This document shows, piece by piece, positions 34,658-45,256 of a stretch of 64,000 nt of DNA; position 1 is the stretch's first letter, and every line of letters begins with the position of its first letter. Where the stretch lies: positions 124,001 to 188,000 of the forward strand of contig NZ_FNHS01000005.1 of the NCBI RefSeq assembly GCF_900103445.1. Direction: 5' to 3'. The notes under the pieces were generated by a model, which was not told where the DNA came from, did no database searches, and saw nothing but the letters and a program-made list of their open reading frames with translations. Source of the DNA: Methylobacterium phyllostachyos. Lineage in GTDB: Bacteria > Pseudomonadota > Alphaproteobacteria > Rhizobiales > Beijerinckiaceae. The translations under genes were made by a program, and so were the position numbers.

Positions 34658-35272
34658 ATGACGACTCTCGAAACATCGCCCGTGCACAGGACCGATCCCC
34701 ATCGGGGATTCTGGGACTTCATCGAGACGCGCCCCGATGAGGAGAAGTGGGAGCTTATCGAGGGCCAGATCGTGATGCAGGCCCGGCCGAGCCTCATCCA
34801 TCAGGTCATAGTCGTAAATCTCCAGCGCCTCCTGAACGAGGCTCTGGAACGGTCGGGCTCCTCGTGGATCGCCATCCACGATCCCGCCATTGACCTCAGG
34901 CCGTTCATCACGGGCCATACCTACGTTCCGGACGTCGCGGTCATCGACGCGGCCGCCATCGAGCCGGACCGGAACGTTGTTGACGGCTGTTATCTGGCCG
35001 CCGAGATCCTCTCGCCGAGCGACCACCGGAAGCTGCCCGGCACGCGCCAGACGAAGATCGACGTCAAGCGCACGGGCTACGAGGCCTTGCCGCTCTGTCA
35101 GGCCGCGCTCCTGATCGAGCAGAAGAGCCGCGCGCTGACCCTCTCGGTGCGCAGCGGCGAGCCCTGGATCCGTACCCGCCTGACCGGGGACGACCGTCTG
35201 GTCCTCCCCGGCTTCGGCCTCGCGTGCGCCGTGGCCGATCTCTATGCCCGCACGCCCGTGGGGCGCGGCTGA
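34658..35272 (+). CDS. Uma2-family (DUF820) putative endonuclease
   Basis: A 204-residue protein of the Uma2 family, which has a PD-(D/E)XK nuclease fold but poorly known function. The opening EEKWELIEGQIVMQARPSLI and the core motif (TYVPDVAVID, then YLAAEILSPSDHRK with a following K in RQTKIDVKR) give the expected D, E and K catalytic residues. Uma2 genes are abundant in cyanobacteria and scattered in Methylobacterium, often in many copies. The gene is isolated and ends exactly where the convergent Fae-like gene ends (no gap). Its GC content matches the neighbours. Confidence 0.85.
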   Translation: MTTLETSPVHRTDPHRGFWDFIETRPDEEKWELIEGQIVMQARPSLIHQVIVVNLQRLLNEALERSGSSWIAIHDPAIDLRPFITGHTYVPDVAVIDAAAIEPDRNVVDGCYLAAEILSPSDHRKLPGTRQTKIDVKRTGYEALPLCQAALLIEQKSRALTLSVRSGEPWIRTRLTGDDRLVLPGFGLACAVADLYARTPVGRG

Positions 35273-35812
35273 TCAGTACTCGATCACGCCGTCCAGCGCG
35301 TAGTGCTTCACGGTCTTCCGGTTGGCGATCAGCTCATCCACCGTCGGCTCGCCCTTGAGGGCGCGGGCGATGGCGAGCTTCGTCGCCTCGTAATTGGTCC
35401 GGTAGAGGTCCTTCTGGTCGAGGTTGTCGTCCTCGGCGCAGCGCTGATCGAGCCAGATCATGATGATCATGCACAGCTCGTCGAGCCCGTCCTTCGGCAG
35501 GATGCCCTCGATGAGGCAGTCCACGATCGCGTCGCCGGTGGCCGCCTGAACCACGCCGCCGAGGAGCTCGGCGTACTCGGCTGTGTGAATCGTGACCTTG
35601 GTGGTCATCATCGTGGCGGGGCGCACGAGCTGGTTGAGGTCGCGGACCACGAACATCCGGGTATGACCCTGCACCTGCCCCATCATCGACGCGAAGGCCT
35701 GACCCACCGGCCCGCGGACGGAGCCGATCAGCACCTCCGGCATGGCGTCGGTGTACTGGCCCTCGGCCGCCAGCACCGTGGCCTCGCCCGTGCGGAACCA
35801 GATCTCTTGCAT
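35273..35812 (-). CDS. Formaldehyde-activating-enzyme (Fae) homologue
   Basis: Fae condenses formaldehyde with tetrahydromethanopterin in methylotrophs. This 179-residue protein has the Fae fold signature: EVLIGSVRGPVGQAFASMMG, QGHTRMFVVRDLNQLVRPAT, MMTTKVTIHTAEYAELLGGV, and the C-terminal YEATKLAIARALKGEP and VDELIANR. It is diverged: at the position of the conserved His near the N-terminus of Fae (in the HIDLLIG motif) it has Met24 (AMPEVLIG). It may therefore be a Fae2/Fae3-type paralogue with another role. The ATG at 35812 has GGAG 7 bp upstream. It lies 61 bp downstream of an Nramp-type gene in the same direction and may share its transcript. Confidence 0.85.
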   Translation of the reverse strand: MQEIWFRTGEATVLAAEGQYTDAMPEVLIGSVRGPVGQAFASMMGQVQGHTRMFVVRDLNQLVRPATMMTTKVTIHTAEYAELLGGVVQAATGDAIVDCLIEGILPKDGLDELCMIIMIWLDQRCAEDDNLDQKDLYRTNYEATKLAIARALKGEPTVDELIANRKTVKHYALDGVIEY

Positions 35813-35873
35813 GTTCGAACTCCACCTGATGGAGCCCGCGGGAGACATCATCGAGAGCCCTCCGTCAATCGCC

Positions 35874-37178
35874 TCAGATCAGGCCGACCGCGTCGAGGAC
35901 GCCGACCAGCGCGAAGGCGATGGTGACGCCCGAGATGACGTAGACCACCCACTTGTAGGCACCGTCCACGCGCTTGCCCTCCGGCAGGGCGCGGGTGGCG
36001 AGGAGGATCAGCAGGCCGAGTGCGAGCGGCAGGAGCAGGGCGTTCATCACCTCGACCGCGATGTTGAGCGCCACCAGATTCGGCACGAGCTGGACGGCCA
36101 CGGCCCCCGCCGCCACCACCAGCGCGAAGGCGCCGTAGAAGGCCGGCGCCTCCCGGGGCGACTGCTCCAGCGAGTGCGCCTTTCCGGTCACATCGCCGAA
36201 CCCCCAGGCGAGCGCCAATGCCACGACGTTGAGCGCCACGAAGGCCGCCGCGATGATCCCGACCCCGAACACCACCTGCCCGAGCCAGGGCCCCAGGGCA
36301 GGCGTGAAGGCGCCCGCGAGGTCGCCCACGGTCTGCAGGCCGTTCTTGGTCCCCTGCCCGGCCTTGCCGATCGTGGCGGCCGCCGCGATCAGGATCGCCC
36401 CCATCACGCATTGCGAGATCACGGCGCCCACGAGCGTGTCGAGCCGCGAGGTCTTTGCATGGTCCCAGCCGAGACCTTTGTCGACGATCGCCGATTGCTG
36501 GTAGAAGATCATCCACGGCATGATGACCGCCCCGATATTGGCGGCGATCAGCACCCGGTACTGGCCGTCGCCGAGCGGCATGTGGGCAAAGGATGTGACG
36601 ATCTCGCCCACGTTCGGCCGCGCCGCGATGGCGAGGCCGATGAAGACCAGCTCGAACAGGCCGACCACGATCGCGACCCGCTCGACACGCCGGTAGCTCC
36701 CGGTGAACACAAGTCCGAGCAGCAGGAGGGCTGGAAGGCCGAGGCTGACGAGGCGCGGCACCCCGAACAGGTCGCCGATGCCGGCGATGCCGGAGAACTC
36801 GGTGACGATGGCGCCGATCCCTGCCACCACGAGACCACCATAGGAGATCCAGGCCCAGACCGGTCCGTAATGCTCGCGGATCAGCTCGCCGTGACCGCGG
36901 CCGGTGGCGGTGCCGAGCCGCACGGTCAGTTCCTGGACGACGTAGAGAATCGGGATCAACAGGATCTGCAGGAGCAGCAGCGAATAGCCCCAGCGGGCGC
37001 CGCTCTGGGCCGCCGTGATCAGGCTGCCGACATCCGTGTCGGCCAACATCACCACCAGACCGGGCCCCGCGGTCTTGAGGAACGTCGCGAGGCGGGGCAG
37101 GGAAGCGCTTGGCACGGCTCGGGAACAGTTCCGGGCTCGGGCGGTTCCGGCGGGTGCCTGCGGCGTTTTCCCGGGCAC
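35874..37178 (-). CDS. Nramp-family divalent metal transporter, divergent subgroup
   Basis: Eleven-to-twelve-TM membrane transporter, 434 residues. The family layout is clear (LKTAGPGLVVMLADTDVGSL in TM1, AAQSGARWGYSLLLLQILLI, YVVQELTVRLG, and ANIGAVIMPWMIFYQQSAIV in TM6). The metal-binding residues differ from canonical Nramp: DPGN in TM1 is DTDV here, and the TM6 MPHN is MPWM. Substrate preference (Mn2+, Fe2+, Mg2+ or other) is thus open. The GTG at 37178 begins a Pro/Arg-rich leader; GTG at 37115 (VPSASLPRLATF) is an equally good start. It lies upstream of the Fae-like gene in the same direction. Confidence 0.85.
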   Translation of the reverse strand: MPGKTPQAPAGTARARNCSRAVPSASLPRLATFLKTAGPGLVVMLADTDVGSLITAAQSGARWGYSLLLLQILLIPILYVVQELTVRLGTATGRGHGELIREHYGPVWAWISYGGLVVAGIGAIVTEFSGIAGIGDLFGVPRLVSLGLPALLLLGLVFTGSYRRVERVAIVVGLFELVFIGLAIAARPNVGEIVTSFAHMPLGDGQYRVLIAANIGAVIMPWMIFYQQSAIVDKGLGWDHAKTSRLDTLVGAVISQCVMGAILIAAAATIGKAGQGTKNGLQTVGDLAGAFTPALGPWLGQVVFGVGIIAAAFVALNVVALALAWGFGDVTGKAHSLEQSPREAPAFYGAFALVVAAGAVAVQLVPNLVALNIAVEVMNALLLPLALGLLILLATRALPEGKRVDGAYKWVVYVISGVTIAFALVGVLDAVGLI

Positions 37179-37191
37179 GGGAGGGGGAGCA

Positions 37192-37407
37192 ATGGCGGAG
37201 AGCGCGGAGCGGGGGCCCGGCTGGAGCCTTCAGGCGAGCGCCGTGCCCGAGGGGGTGCGGCTGGAACTCGCCCTGGCCGACCTCGGCGGCGGGCCGGTCA
37301 CCGCCGCGATCGTGCTGGAGCGGGCCGAGGCCCGCGCCTTCGCGCGTGCGCTGCTGGCGGCGGCCGGGGACGCCGCCGAGCGCACCTTCCCGAAACCCGG
37401 CACGTGA
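37192..37407 (+). CDS. 71-aa hypothetical protein
   Basis: ATG at 37192 preceded by GAGGGGGAG, a strong ribosome binding site. The product looks like a small alpha/beta fold (GWSLQASAVPEGVRLELALA, AAIVLERAEARAFARALLAA). A GGAAC-N16-GGTT element at 37122-37146 fits a general-stress (EcfG-like) promoter with one mismatch. Divergent from the Nramp gene. Function unknown. Confidence 0.6.
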   Translation: MAESAERGPGWSLQASAVPEGVRLELALADLGGGPVTAAIVLERAEARAFARALLAAAGDAAERTFPKPGT

Positions 37408-37428
37408 TCCGATGTCCAAATCGGCGGA

Positions 37429-37890
37429 TCAGCGCTGGGCGGGGCCGGGGTTGCGGCCCGGCAGGCGCGGCACCACCGTGCCCCGCTTCTCGACCGGCGC
37501 GTCGCAAGCATAGGCGAACTCGCTCTTCAGCGGATCGAACACGGTCTCGCCGGTGATCCGGCAATCCTCCCGCACCGTCTCGTCGAGATAGGCCCTTGCG
37601 GCCGTGCGGAAGCGCGTCACCCGGGTCGCCTCCGGATCCGGATCGATCCGGACCTCGCTCAGGTTGCAGCCGGCATATTCGCGGAGGGCGTTGGACACGA
37701 TCAGCATCCGACGCAGCTGCCGGTTGTCGTAGACCTCGTAAGGCTCCTTGCAGCCGATGGTCACGACCTGCGGGGTCAGGGCCACGTAGTTGCGCGAGAT
37801 GTAGGAGAAGCCCGTCGTGCAGCCGGCCAGCAGGCCGAGGGACAGCACACCGATGGGCAGCAGAGTCGCGCGCCGTCGCATCCTCGTCAC
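37429..37890 (-). CDS. Lipoprotein, hypothetical
   Basis: A 153-residue lipoprotein. The signal ends in the lipobox LLAGC (acylated Cys about residue 23 from the GTG at 37890, which has GGAG 8 bp upstream; ATG at 37881 is the alternative). The mature part has further Cys residues (VVTIGCKEPYEVYDN, YAGCNLSEV, REDCRITG, YACDAPVE) that could form disulphides. No family is recognised. It is convergent with the 71-aa gene and divergent from lexA. Confidence 0.7.
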   Translation of the reverse strand: MTRMRRRATLLPIGVLSLGLLAGCTTGFSYISRNYVALTPQVVTIGCKEPYEVYDNRQLRRMLIVSNALREYAGCNLSEVRIDPDPEATRVTRFRTAARAYLDETVREDCRITGETVFDPLKSEFAYACDAPVEKRGTVVPRLPGRNPGPAQR

Positions 37891-38025
37891 CCCTGCCGCT
37901 CCAAAGCCCGCCACCGGCTCGGCGGGGCACCGACGCGCATTGAAACGGCCCCGCTTGTGCCGTCAATGCGTTTCTGCCAGATGCCCGCCACGTCCGCATC
38001 CGAGCGTGGCCGTATGACGCTTGCG

Positions 38026-38040
38026 GAACACTTGCGGAAC
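38026..38040. promoter_or_regulatory. LexA box of lexA
   Basis: GAAC (38026-38029), 7 bp, GAAC (38037-38040): on the minus strand an exact GTTC-N7-GTTC. It lies 70 bp before the lexA start and implies autoregulation. Confidence 0.8.
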
Positions 38041-38049
38041 GTTTAACCT

Positions 38050-38064
38050 GTTCGCGATTTGTTT
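38050..38064 (+). promoter_or_regulatory. Second, imperfect LexA box of lexA
   Basis: GTTC (38050-38053), 7 bp, GTTT (38061-38064): one mismatch to the consensus, 46 bp before the lexA start and 9 bp from the perfect box. Confidence 0.5.
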
Positions 38065-38110
38065 CCGAGACCGTCCCGAGGCGGTCCGCCTAACCGCGAG
38101 GCCCCCGTCG

Positions 38111-38833
38111 ATGCTCACGCGCAAGCAGCTGGACCTCCTGCGCTTCATCCAGGGTCGCATGCAGGAATGCGGCGTCCCCCCGTCCTTCGACGAGATGAAG
38201 GACGCCCTCGATCTCAAGTCGAAATCCGGGATCCACCGGCTGATCACGGCCCTGGAGGAGCGCGGCTTCCTGCGCCGCCTGCCGAACCGGGCCCGCGCCA
38301 TCGAGGTGATCCGGATCCCTGAGAGCCTGGCGACCTCGGCGGCCCCGCCGCCCGCGGAGCCGCGCCGCTTCACCCCGAGCGTGGTGGAGGGCGGCAAGTC
38401 CAAGCAGCCGGCCCAGCCCGCCACCGCCCGGATGATCGACGAGACCGGCCGCGCCGTCTCGATCCCGGTGATGGGCCGGATCGCCGCCGGTACACCGGTC
38501 TCGGCGATCCAGAACCAGAGCCACGCCATCACCCTGTCGCCGGACTTCCTCGCGGGCGGCGAGCACTACGCCCTGGAAGTGCGCGGCGATTCGATGGTGG
38601 AAGCCGGCATTCTCGACGGCGACCTTGTGGTGATCCGCAAGCAGGACACGGCCAATACCGGCGACATCATCGTGGCGCTGATCGACGACGAGGAGGCGAC
38701 GCTCAAGCGCCTGCGCCGGCGTGGGTCGTCGATCGCCCTGGAAGCCGCCAACCCGGCCTACGAGACCCGCGTGCTCGGCCCGGACCGGGTGCAGATTCAG
38801 GGCCGGCTCGTGAGCCTCGTCCGCCGCTACTGA
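38111..38833 (+). CDS. lexA: LexA, SOS repressor
   Basis: Master repressor of the DNA-damage response, self-cleaving with RecA filaments. It is 240 residues. The N-terminal winged helix ([37 protein letters not shown]) binds DNA. The C-terminal S24 peptidase has the Ala126-Gly127 cleavage site (GRIAAGTPV), nucleophile Ser161 ([14 protein letters not shown]) and Lys199 (EEATLKRL). The ATG at 38111 gives the standard N-terminus. Two LexA boxes upstream indicate autoregulation, and the imuA operon box shows a likely target. Its 3' end overlaps the convergent comEC gene by 7 bp. Confidence 0.98.
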   Translation: MLTRKQLDLLRFIQGRMQECGVPPSFDEMKDALDLKSKSGIHRLITALEERGFLRRLPNRARAIEVIRIPESLATSAAPPPAEPRRFTPSVVEGGKSKQPAQPATARMIDETGRAVSIPVMGRIAAGTPVSAIQNQSHAITLSPDFLAGGEHYALEVRGDSMVEAGILDGDLVVIRKQDTANTGDIIVALIDDEEATLKRLRRRGSSIALEAANPAYETRVLGPDRVQIQGRLVSLVRRY

Positions 38834-41106
38834 AGCGGTTCCGCCGGCGCGTCGGCGGGGGGCTCCGCCGGGGTTTGAGTCCTATCGGACAGGGCCATCC
38901 CGCCGGACGCCTCCCAGGGGGGATCCGTCCCGGAACCGGTGGGGGTCGGTGTGGCCCGAACGCTCCCTGGTCGCCACGGGACGGAGCGGCCATCGTCGCG
39001 GGCCCCGCGCAGCGTGAAGCTGTCGGCCCCTGCGCGCAGGGCCACGGCCCCCTGGGCGGCGAGGCGCGGGCGGTCGATCACCAGGGGGCCCGTGCAGGTC
39101 GGAGGTGCGGTGAGGCTTGTGATCAGCACCGCGGCTCGGGCGCAATCGTCCGGGAAGGCGCGCCGGTCGCGGACCAGTGCGATGGCCCGGCCGTCCGGCA
39201 GGGTCGCGGTGCAGCCAAGCCGGTCGCAGCGGCCGCCGGGGGCCGCGCCGGACCCCCGGCCCGGCGGTCGTCCATCGCCATCGGCCTTCAGCCATTGCTC
39301 CAGCACGAAGCCCGAGGGGCTGCCGAGGGCGGCGAGGCGGCCGTCCGGCCCGCGCACAGCCGCGCCCCAGCCCTGCCGATCGACGTAGAGATCGTACCGG
39401 TCGGGTAGGGCGGCGAGCCAAAGCCCGATCAGCAGCGGCGGCAGGGCGAGCCAGCGCAGCCGCGAGACCGGGAGCGTCGCCAGGAGAAGACCGGCCGTCA
39501 GGAGGGCCAGCGCGCCGGTGCCGAAGGCGGGCACCACGAGGCTCGCCCGCTCGAATCCGGCGATCCAGTGGGAAATCGCCAGCATGCCGCCCACCGCATG
39601 CCCCATGAGCCACCAGACCGGACGGTCGAGGGCGAAGGGATAGGCGAGGCAGCCGATCACCGCCGAGGGCATCACCACCAGCGAGACGAGCGGGAGGGTC
39701 AGCGCATTGCCGACGAGGCCGAAGGGCTGGATTGTCTGGAAATGGTAGGTCGCGAACGGCGCGGTCGCGATCTGCGCCACGAGCGTCGTCGCCAGGGTGC
39801 CGGTGACCGCCGATAGGCTGGTCCCGATCAGGCGCCCGACCCGCCCCGCCCCGGGCCGCACGAACAGGCGGCCGTCGATCAGGCGCGCGCAGGCGATCAG
39901 CCCGGCCACCGCGCCGAACGACATCTGGAAGCTCGGACCCAGCAGACCCTCAGGCTCCCGCGCGAGCGCGATCAGGGCGGCGAGCGCGAGGTTGCGCATC
40001 GACAGGGCCGGCCGGTCCGCGAGGATCGCCCCCAGCATGATCAGGGTCATGATCAGCGAACGCTCGGCGGCGATGTCCCAGCCCGAGAAGGCGCAGTAGG
40101 CGCTCACGCCCACCATGGCGAAGCCGGCCGCGATCTTCTTGATCGGCCAGACCAGCGCGCAGTGGGGGATCAGCGCGAGGGCCGCCCGCACCAGCCAGAA
40201 GACGACGCCCGCCGCCAGCACCATGTGGAGCCCGGAGATCGAGACCACGTGGTAGATGCCGGCGGCGCGCAGGGCATCGTTGGTAGCCGGGCCGATTAGC
40301 CCGCGCTTGCCGGTCACTAGGGCAGCCGCCACCGCCCCCGCCTGCCCGCCCTCCGATTCCGCGATCCGGCGGGTCAGGGCGTTGCGGGCCTCGTCCAGCA
40401 GCGCGGCGAGGCGCAGGCGAAGCGAGGGCGGCTCCGCGGGGGCCCGCACCGTAACTGCGCCGAGCAGCGAGCCGACCGCGCCGATCCCCTGGAAATATGC
40501 GTCCCGGGCGAAGTCGTAGCCGCCGGGCCGGGCCGCCTCCGGGGGCGGCAGCAGCCGGGCGGTCGCCGCGATGGTCTCGCCGGGCCTCGGGATCGGCGTC
40601 TTGCGGAACGAGACCCGCACCCGGGCCGGCCGCGCCTCCGGCGCGAGTCCGGCAAAGCTCTCCACCCGGATCACCAGCCTGGCACCGACCTCGCGCTCGT
40701 CGAGCGCCTCGACCATCCCGACGAGCGGCCCGATGGTGGTCCGGGTCAGGATCGGGGCGGCGACCTGCGCGACGCGCCAGGTCGCCGCGGCGAAGCCGAG
40801 GAACGCGAAGCCCGCGGCCAGCGCCAGCGCCATCGCGACCGGCCGCGCCCCCAGGATCGGCACCGGCGCCAGGGTGAGCGCGGCGCCGATCAGCGGGGCG
40901 GCCAGGATCGGCGCGCCATCGGTGGCGCTGAAATAGACGAGGATCCCGGCCCCGAACGCCACCGCCAGCCAGGGGAACAGGCGGCGCTGCTCGGCCTCCC
41001 GGGCGAGCCCGTCCGCGACCCAGTGATGGAGTGCCGGCAGCGCGGGCGCGCGCGGGCCGGCGAGCGCCAGGGCGCCCCCCGTCAGCCTCGCGCCGATCCG
41101 CCGCAT
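38827..41106 (-). CDS. comEC: ComEC/Rec2-family DNA-uptake channel protein
   Basis: Inner-membrane protein of 759 residues that in competent bacteria carries single-stranded DNA across the membrane. There is an N-terminal hydrophobic pair and a soluble OB-like DUF4131 domain (about 110-220; [20 protein letters not shown]). The Competence domain follows, with the hallmark [15 protein letters not shown] and about ten TM helices ([29 protein letters not shown]). The C-terminal 150 residues are a small non-conserved domain, without the metallo-beta-lactamase HxHxDH motif seen in Bacillus ComEC; this is usual in alphaproteobacteria. It is divergent from gltX and convergent with lexA. Natural competence itself is not shown by this gene. 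Confidence 0.9.
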   Translation of the reverse strand: MRRIGARLTGGALALAGPRAPALPALHHWVADGLAREAEQRRLFPWLAVAFGAGILVYFSATDGAPILAAPLIGAALTLAPVPILGARPVAMALALAAGFAFLGFAAATWRVAQVAAPILTRTTIGPLVGMVEALDEREVGARLVIRVESFAGLAPEARPARVRVSFRKTPIPRPGETIAATARLLPPPEAARPGGYDFARDAYFQGIGAVGSLLGAVTVRAPAEPPSLRLRLAALLDEARNALTRRIAESEGGQAGAVAAALVTGKRGLIGPATNDALRAAGIYHVVSISGLHMVLAAGVVFWLVRAALALIPHCALVWPIKKIAAGFAMVGVSAYCAFSGWDIAAERSLIMTLIMLGAILADRPALSMRNLALAALIALAREPEGLLGPSFQMSFGAVAGLIACARLIDGRLFVRPGAGRVGRLIGTSLSAVTGTLATTLVAQIATAPFATYHFQTIQPFGLVGNALTLPLVSLVVMPSAVIGCLAYPFALDRPVWWLMGHAVGGMLAISHWIAGFERASLVVPAFGTGALALLTAGLLLATLPVSRLRWLALPPLLIGLWLAALPDRYDLYVDRQGWGAAVRGPDGRLAALGSPSGFVLEQWLKADGDGRPPGRGSGAAPGGRCDRLGCTATLPDGRAIALVRDRRAFPDDCARAAVLITSLTAPPTCTGPLVIDRPRLAAQGAVALRAGADSFTLRGARDDGRSVPWRPGSVRATPTPTGSGTDPPWEASGGMALSDRTQTPAEPPADAPAEPLQ

Positions 41107-41285
41107 TGCCCCTGCCCCGATCCGCGCGACCTGTCGTCGGCGGTCGGGCGATTCCCGGGCCGATTCTTAACGCATCCGTGGCCCCGTGCTACAGGCCGCG
41201 CTTCGTGCTACGGGCGCCTCCATCGGGCACCCTCGTCGAGCCCGCCCTTCCGCGCTCCCCGCCTCGCCCCGAACACACCGGACCG

Positions 41286-42713
41286 ATGTCCTCAGCCGTC
41301 GTCACGCGCTTCGCCCCCTCGCCTACCGGCTACCTGCATATCGGCGGGGCCCGGACGGCCTTGTTCAACTGGCTCTATGCCCGCCACACGGGCGGCAAGA
41401 TGCTGCTGCGCATCGAGGATACCGATCGGGAGCGCTCGACCAAGGGCGCGATCGACGCGATCCTCGACGGGCTCAGCTGGCTCGGCCTCGATTGGGACGG
41501 CGACGTGGTGTTCCAGTTCGCCCGGGCCGAGCGCCACCGGGCGGTGGCCGAGGAACTGCTGGCGGCGGGCCGCGCCTATCATTGCTACGCCACCGCCGAG
41601 GAACTCACGCAGATGCGCGAGACCGCCCGCGCCGAGGGCCGCGCGCCCCGCTACGACGGCCGCTGGCGCGACCGCGACCCGGCCGAGGCGCCGGCCGGGG
41701 TCAAGCCGGTGATCCGCCTGCGGGCGCCCACCGAGGGCGAGACCGTGGTGGAGGACGCCGTTCAGGGCCGGGTGACCTGGGCCAACAGGGATCTCGACGA
41801 CCTCGTCCTGCTCCGCTCGGACGGCACGCCGACCTACATGCTCGCCGTCGTCGTCGACGACCACGACATGGGCGTCACGCAGGTGATCCGCGGCGACGAC
41901 CACCTCACCAACGCGGCCCGCCAGACCCAGATCTTTTCCGCCCTCGGCTGGGACGTGCCGAAGATGGCCCATATCCCGCTGATCCACGGGGCCGACGGGG
42001 CGAAGCTCTCGAAGCGCCACGGGGCGCTCGGCGTCGAGGCCTATCGCGACCTCGGCTACCTACCGACGGCTCTGCGCAACTACCTCGTGCGGCTCGGCTG
42101 GAGCCACGGCGACCAGGAGGTGTTCTCCACCGAGGAGATGATCGCGGCCTTCGATCTCGGCTCGGTCGGGCGCTCGGCCGCGCGGTTCGACTTCGCCAAG
42201 CTCGCCAACCTCAACGGCCTCTACATCCGCTCCAGCGCCGATGCCGACCTCGTCGCGGCGATCGAGACGATCCTGCCGCAGGTCGGGCCCGAGCGCGGCC
42301 TGTCGGCCCCGCTCCAGCCCGATCTCAAGGACAAGCTGACCCAGGCGATGCCGGGCCTGAAGGAGCGGGCCAAGACGCTGATTGAGCTCCTCGACAGCGC
42401 CTACTACCTCTACGCCCAGCGTCCCCTGGCGCTCGACGAGAAGGCCCGTGCCCTCCTCTCCGACGAGGGCCGCGCGCGCCTCGCCGGGGTGAAGCCCGCC
42501 CTGGAGGCTCTGCCTGAATGGAGCGCGGCCTCGACCGAGGGCGCCGTGCGCCAATACGCGGAGGATGCGGGCTGCAAGCTCGGGCAGGTGGCTCAGCCCC
42601 TGCGGGCGGCGCTCACCGGCCGGACCACCTCCCCGCCCCTGTTCGACGTGATGGCGGTACTCGGCCGGGACGAGACCCTCGCGCGACTCGGTGATCAGGT
42701 GCCGCAGGGCTGA
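41286..42713 (+). CDS. gltX: Glutamyl-tRNA synthetase
   Basis: Class I aminoacyl-tRNA synthetase of 475 residues. The N-terminal Rossmann domain has the HIGH-type motif ([20 protein letters not shown]) and [11 protein letters not shown]; the KMSKS-type motif is [13 protein letters not shown]. The C-terminal helical anticodon-binding domain follows. In Rhizobiales a discriminating or non-discriminating role depends on whether GatCAB is used; not decidable here. The ATG at 41286 gives the standard start. It is divergent from comEC with a 180-bp shared upstream region, and is followed by gltA after 243 bp. Confidence 0.97.
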   Translation: MSSAVVTRFAPSPTGYLHIGGARTALFNWLYARHTGGKMLLRIEDTDRERSTKGAIDAILDGLSWLGLDWDGDVVFQFARAERHRAVAEELLAAGRAYHCYATAEELTQMRETARAEGRAPRYDGRWRDRDPAEAPAGVKPVIRLRAPTEGETVVEDAVQGRVTWANRDLDDLVLLRSDGTPTYMLAVVVDDHDMGVTQVIRGDDHLTNAARQTQIFSALGWDVPKMAHIPLIHGADGAKLSKRHGALGVEAYRDLGYLPTALRNYLVRLGWSHGDQEVFSTEEMIAAFDLGSVGRSAARFDFAKLANLNGLYIRSSADADLVAAIETILPQVGPERGLSAPLQPDLKDKLTQAMPGLKERAKTLIELLDSAYYLYAQRPLALDEKARALLSDEGRARLAGVKPALEALPEWSAASTEGAVRQYAEDAGCKLGQVAQPLRAALTGRTTSPPLFDVMAVLGRDETLARLGDQVPQG

Positions 42714-42956
42714 GGCAGCCCGCAGGGCCGGGAACCGCCAGTTGCGGCCCGGATTTCGCTTGGTGGGGTTCGTTTAACGAATTCGCTTGGCGTCGGGGTC
42801 CGGTTGTCACCGACCCCGTTGCTGCTGCAGTGCCGTTTGGGTAACCCATGCCTGTGAGCACCCGCAGCATAACGCAGGTGCTTGAGGCCCCCGGGGCCGA
42901 TTCGGCACAGCCCGAGTCCGGCACCCGCCACGTCGCCAGAGAAGGGTCCACGATCC

Positions 42957-44246
<1,290 letters not shown>

Positions 44247-44276
44247 GGCGGGACCTGTCCCGAGACACGAACAGGG

Positions 44277-44296
44277 GGGCGGCCGAGAGGCCGCCC
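44277..44296 (+). terminator. Terminator hairpin after gltA
   Basis: GGGCGGCC (44277-44284), loop GAGA, GGCCGCCC (44289-44296), followed by TTCGCGTTT. An 8-bp perfect stem with a GNRA loop, 30 bp after the gltA stop and just before alkA. Confidence 0.7.
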
Positions 44297-44314
44297 TTCG
44301 CGTTTGCAGAGGCG

Positions 44315-45187
44315 ATGGAACTCCGCCTGTCCTATCGGCCGCCGTATGATTGGGCGGCAATCCGCGCCTTCCTGGCCAAGCGGGCGATTCCCGCCGTCGA
44401 GGCGCCGAATCCCTCGGCGGCCTACGCGCGCACGATCAGCGTCGCGGGGCGGCACGGCCTCGTGACGGTCGAGCCCGGCGTCGACTGCCTGCGTGCGACG
44501 CTCCGCGGTGTCGAGGCGGGTGACGTTCCGGCTATCGCCGGACGCCTGCGCGGCCTGTTCGACTGCGATGCGGATCCCGCCGCCATCGCGGCCTGTCTCA
44601 CCGGGGACCCGGTTCTGACGCCCCTCGTGGCGGCCCGGCCAGGCCTGCGCCTACCCGGTGCCTGGGACCCGTTCGAGACCGGATGCCGGGCGATTCTCGG
44701 CCAGCAGGTCTCGGTGACCGCCGCGATCGGGCTCGCTGGGAAGCTGGTCGCGGCCTTCGGGACGCGACTCGCCGAGCCGGTGGGCGGCCTCACCCATGTC
44801 TTCCCCACGCCGGCGGATCTCGTCGAGGCGGATATCGCCCTGGCCCTGAACATGCCGCGTGCCCGCGGTGCGGCGATCCGAGCGCTGGCGGCGGCCGCGC
44901 TCGCGGATCCGGACCTGTTCGCCCCGGCGGAAAGCCTGGAGGCCGCGGTGCTGCGCTTCACGGCGATCCGCGGGATCGGGCCGTGGACGGCGCAGTACAT
45001 CGCCATGCGGGCGCTCAAGCTGCCCGACGCCCTGCCGGTGGGCGATGTCGGCCTGCTGCGGGCGCTGGAGACCAGCACGCGGCGACCGAGCGCGGCGGCG
45101 CTCCTGGCGCGGGCCGAGGCGTGGCGGCCGTTCCGGGCCTACGCGGCGCAATACCTCTGGGCGGCGGATGAGGCGGCTGTGAAGTGA
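44315..45187 (+). CDS. alkA: DNA-3-methyladenine glycosylase II (AlkA family)
   Basis: Base-excision repair glycosylase removing alkylated purines. It is 290 residues. The N-terminal AlkA_N-type domain is followed by the HhH-GPD domain with RAILGQQVSVTAAIGLAGKL and the helix-hairpin-helix GIGPWTAQYIAMRALKLPDA, then the catalytic Asp in LPVGDVGLLRAL. No Ada domain is fused. The ATG at 44315 sits 19 bp after the gltA terminator hairpin, so it probably has its own promoter within that gap or is reached by read-through. The call is strong; the substrate range is not predictable. Confidence 0.9.
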   Translation: MELRLSYRPPYDWAAIRAFLAKRAIPAVEAPNPSAAYARTISVAGRHGLVTVEPGVDCLRATLRGVEAGDVPAIAGRLRGLFDCDADPAAIAACLTGDPVLTPLVAARPGLRLPGAWDPFETGCRAILGQQVSVTAAIGLAGKLVAAFGTRLAEPVGGLTHVFPTPADLVEADIALALNMPRARGAAIRALAAAALADPDLFAPAESLEAAVLRFTAIRGIGPWTAQYIAMRALKLPDALPVGDVGLLRALETSTRRPSAAALLARAEAWRPFRAYAAQYLWAADEAAVK

Positions 45188-45256
45188 GGCGCGTCGTTCG
45201 TTCCCCCCATCGCCAGGGTGAGCTAACGCCAGTGCCGGCCGGGGGGCTCGGATTCG

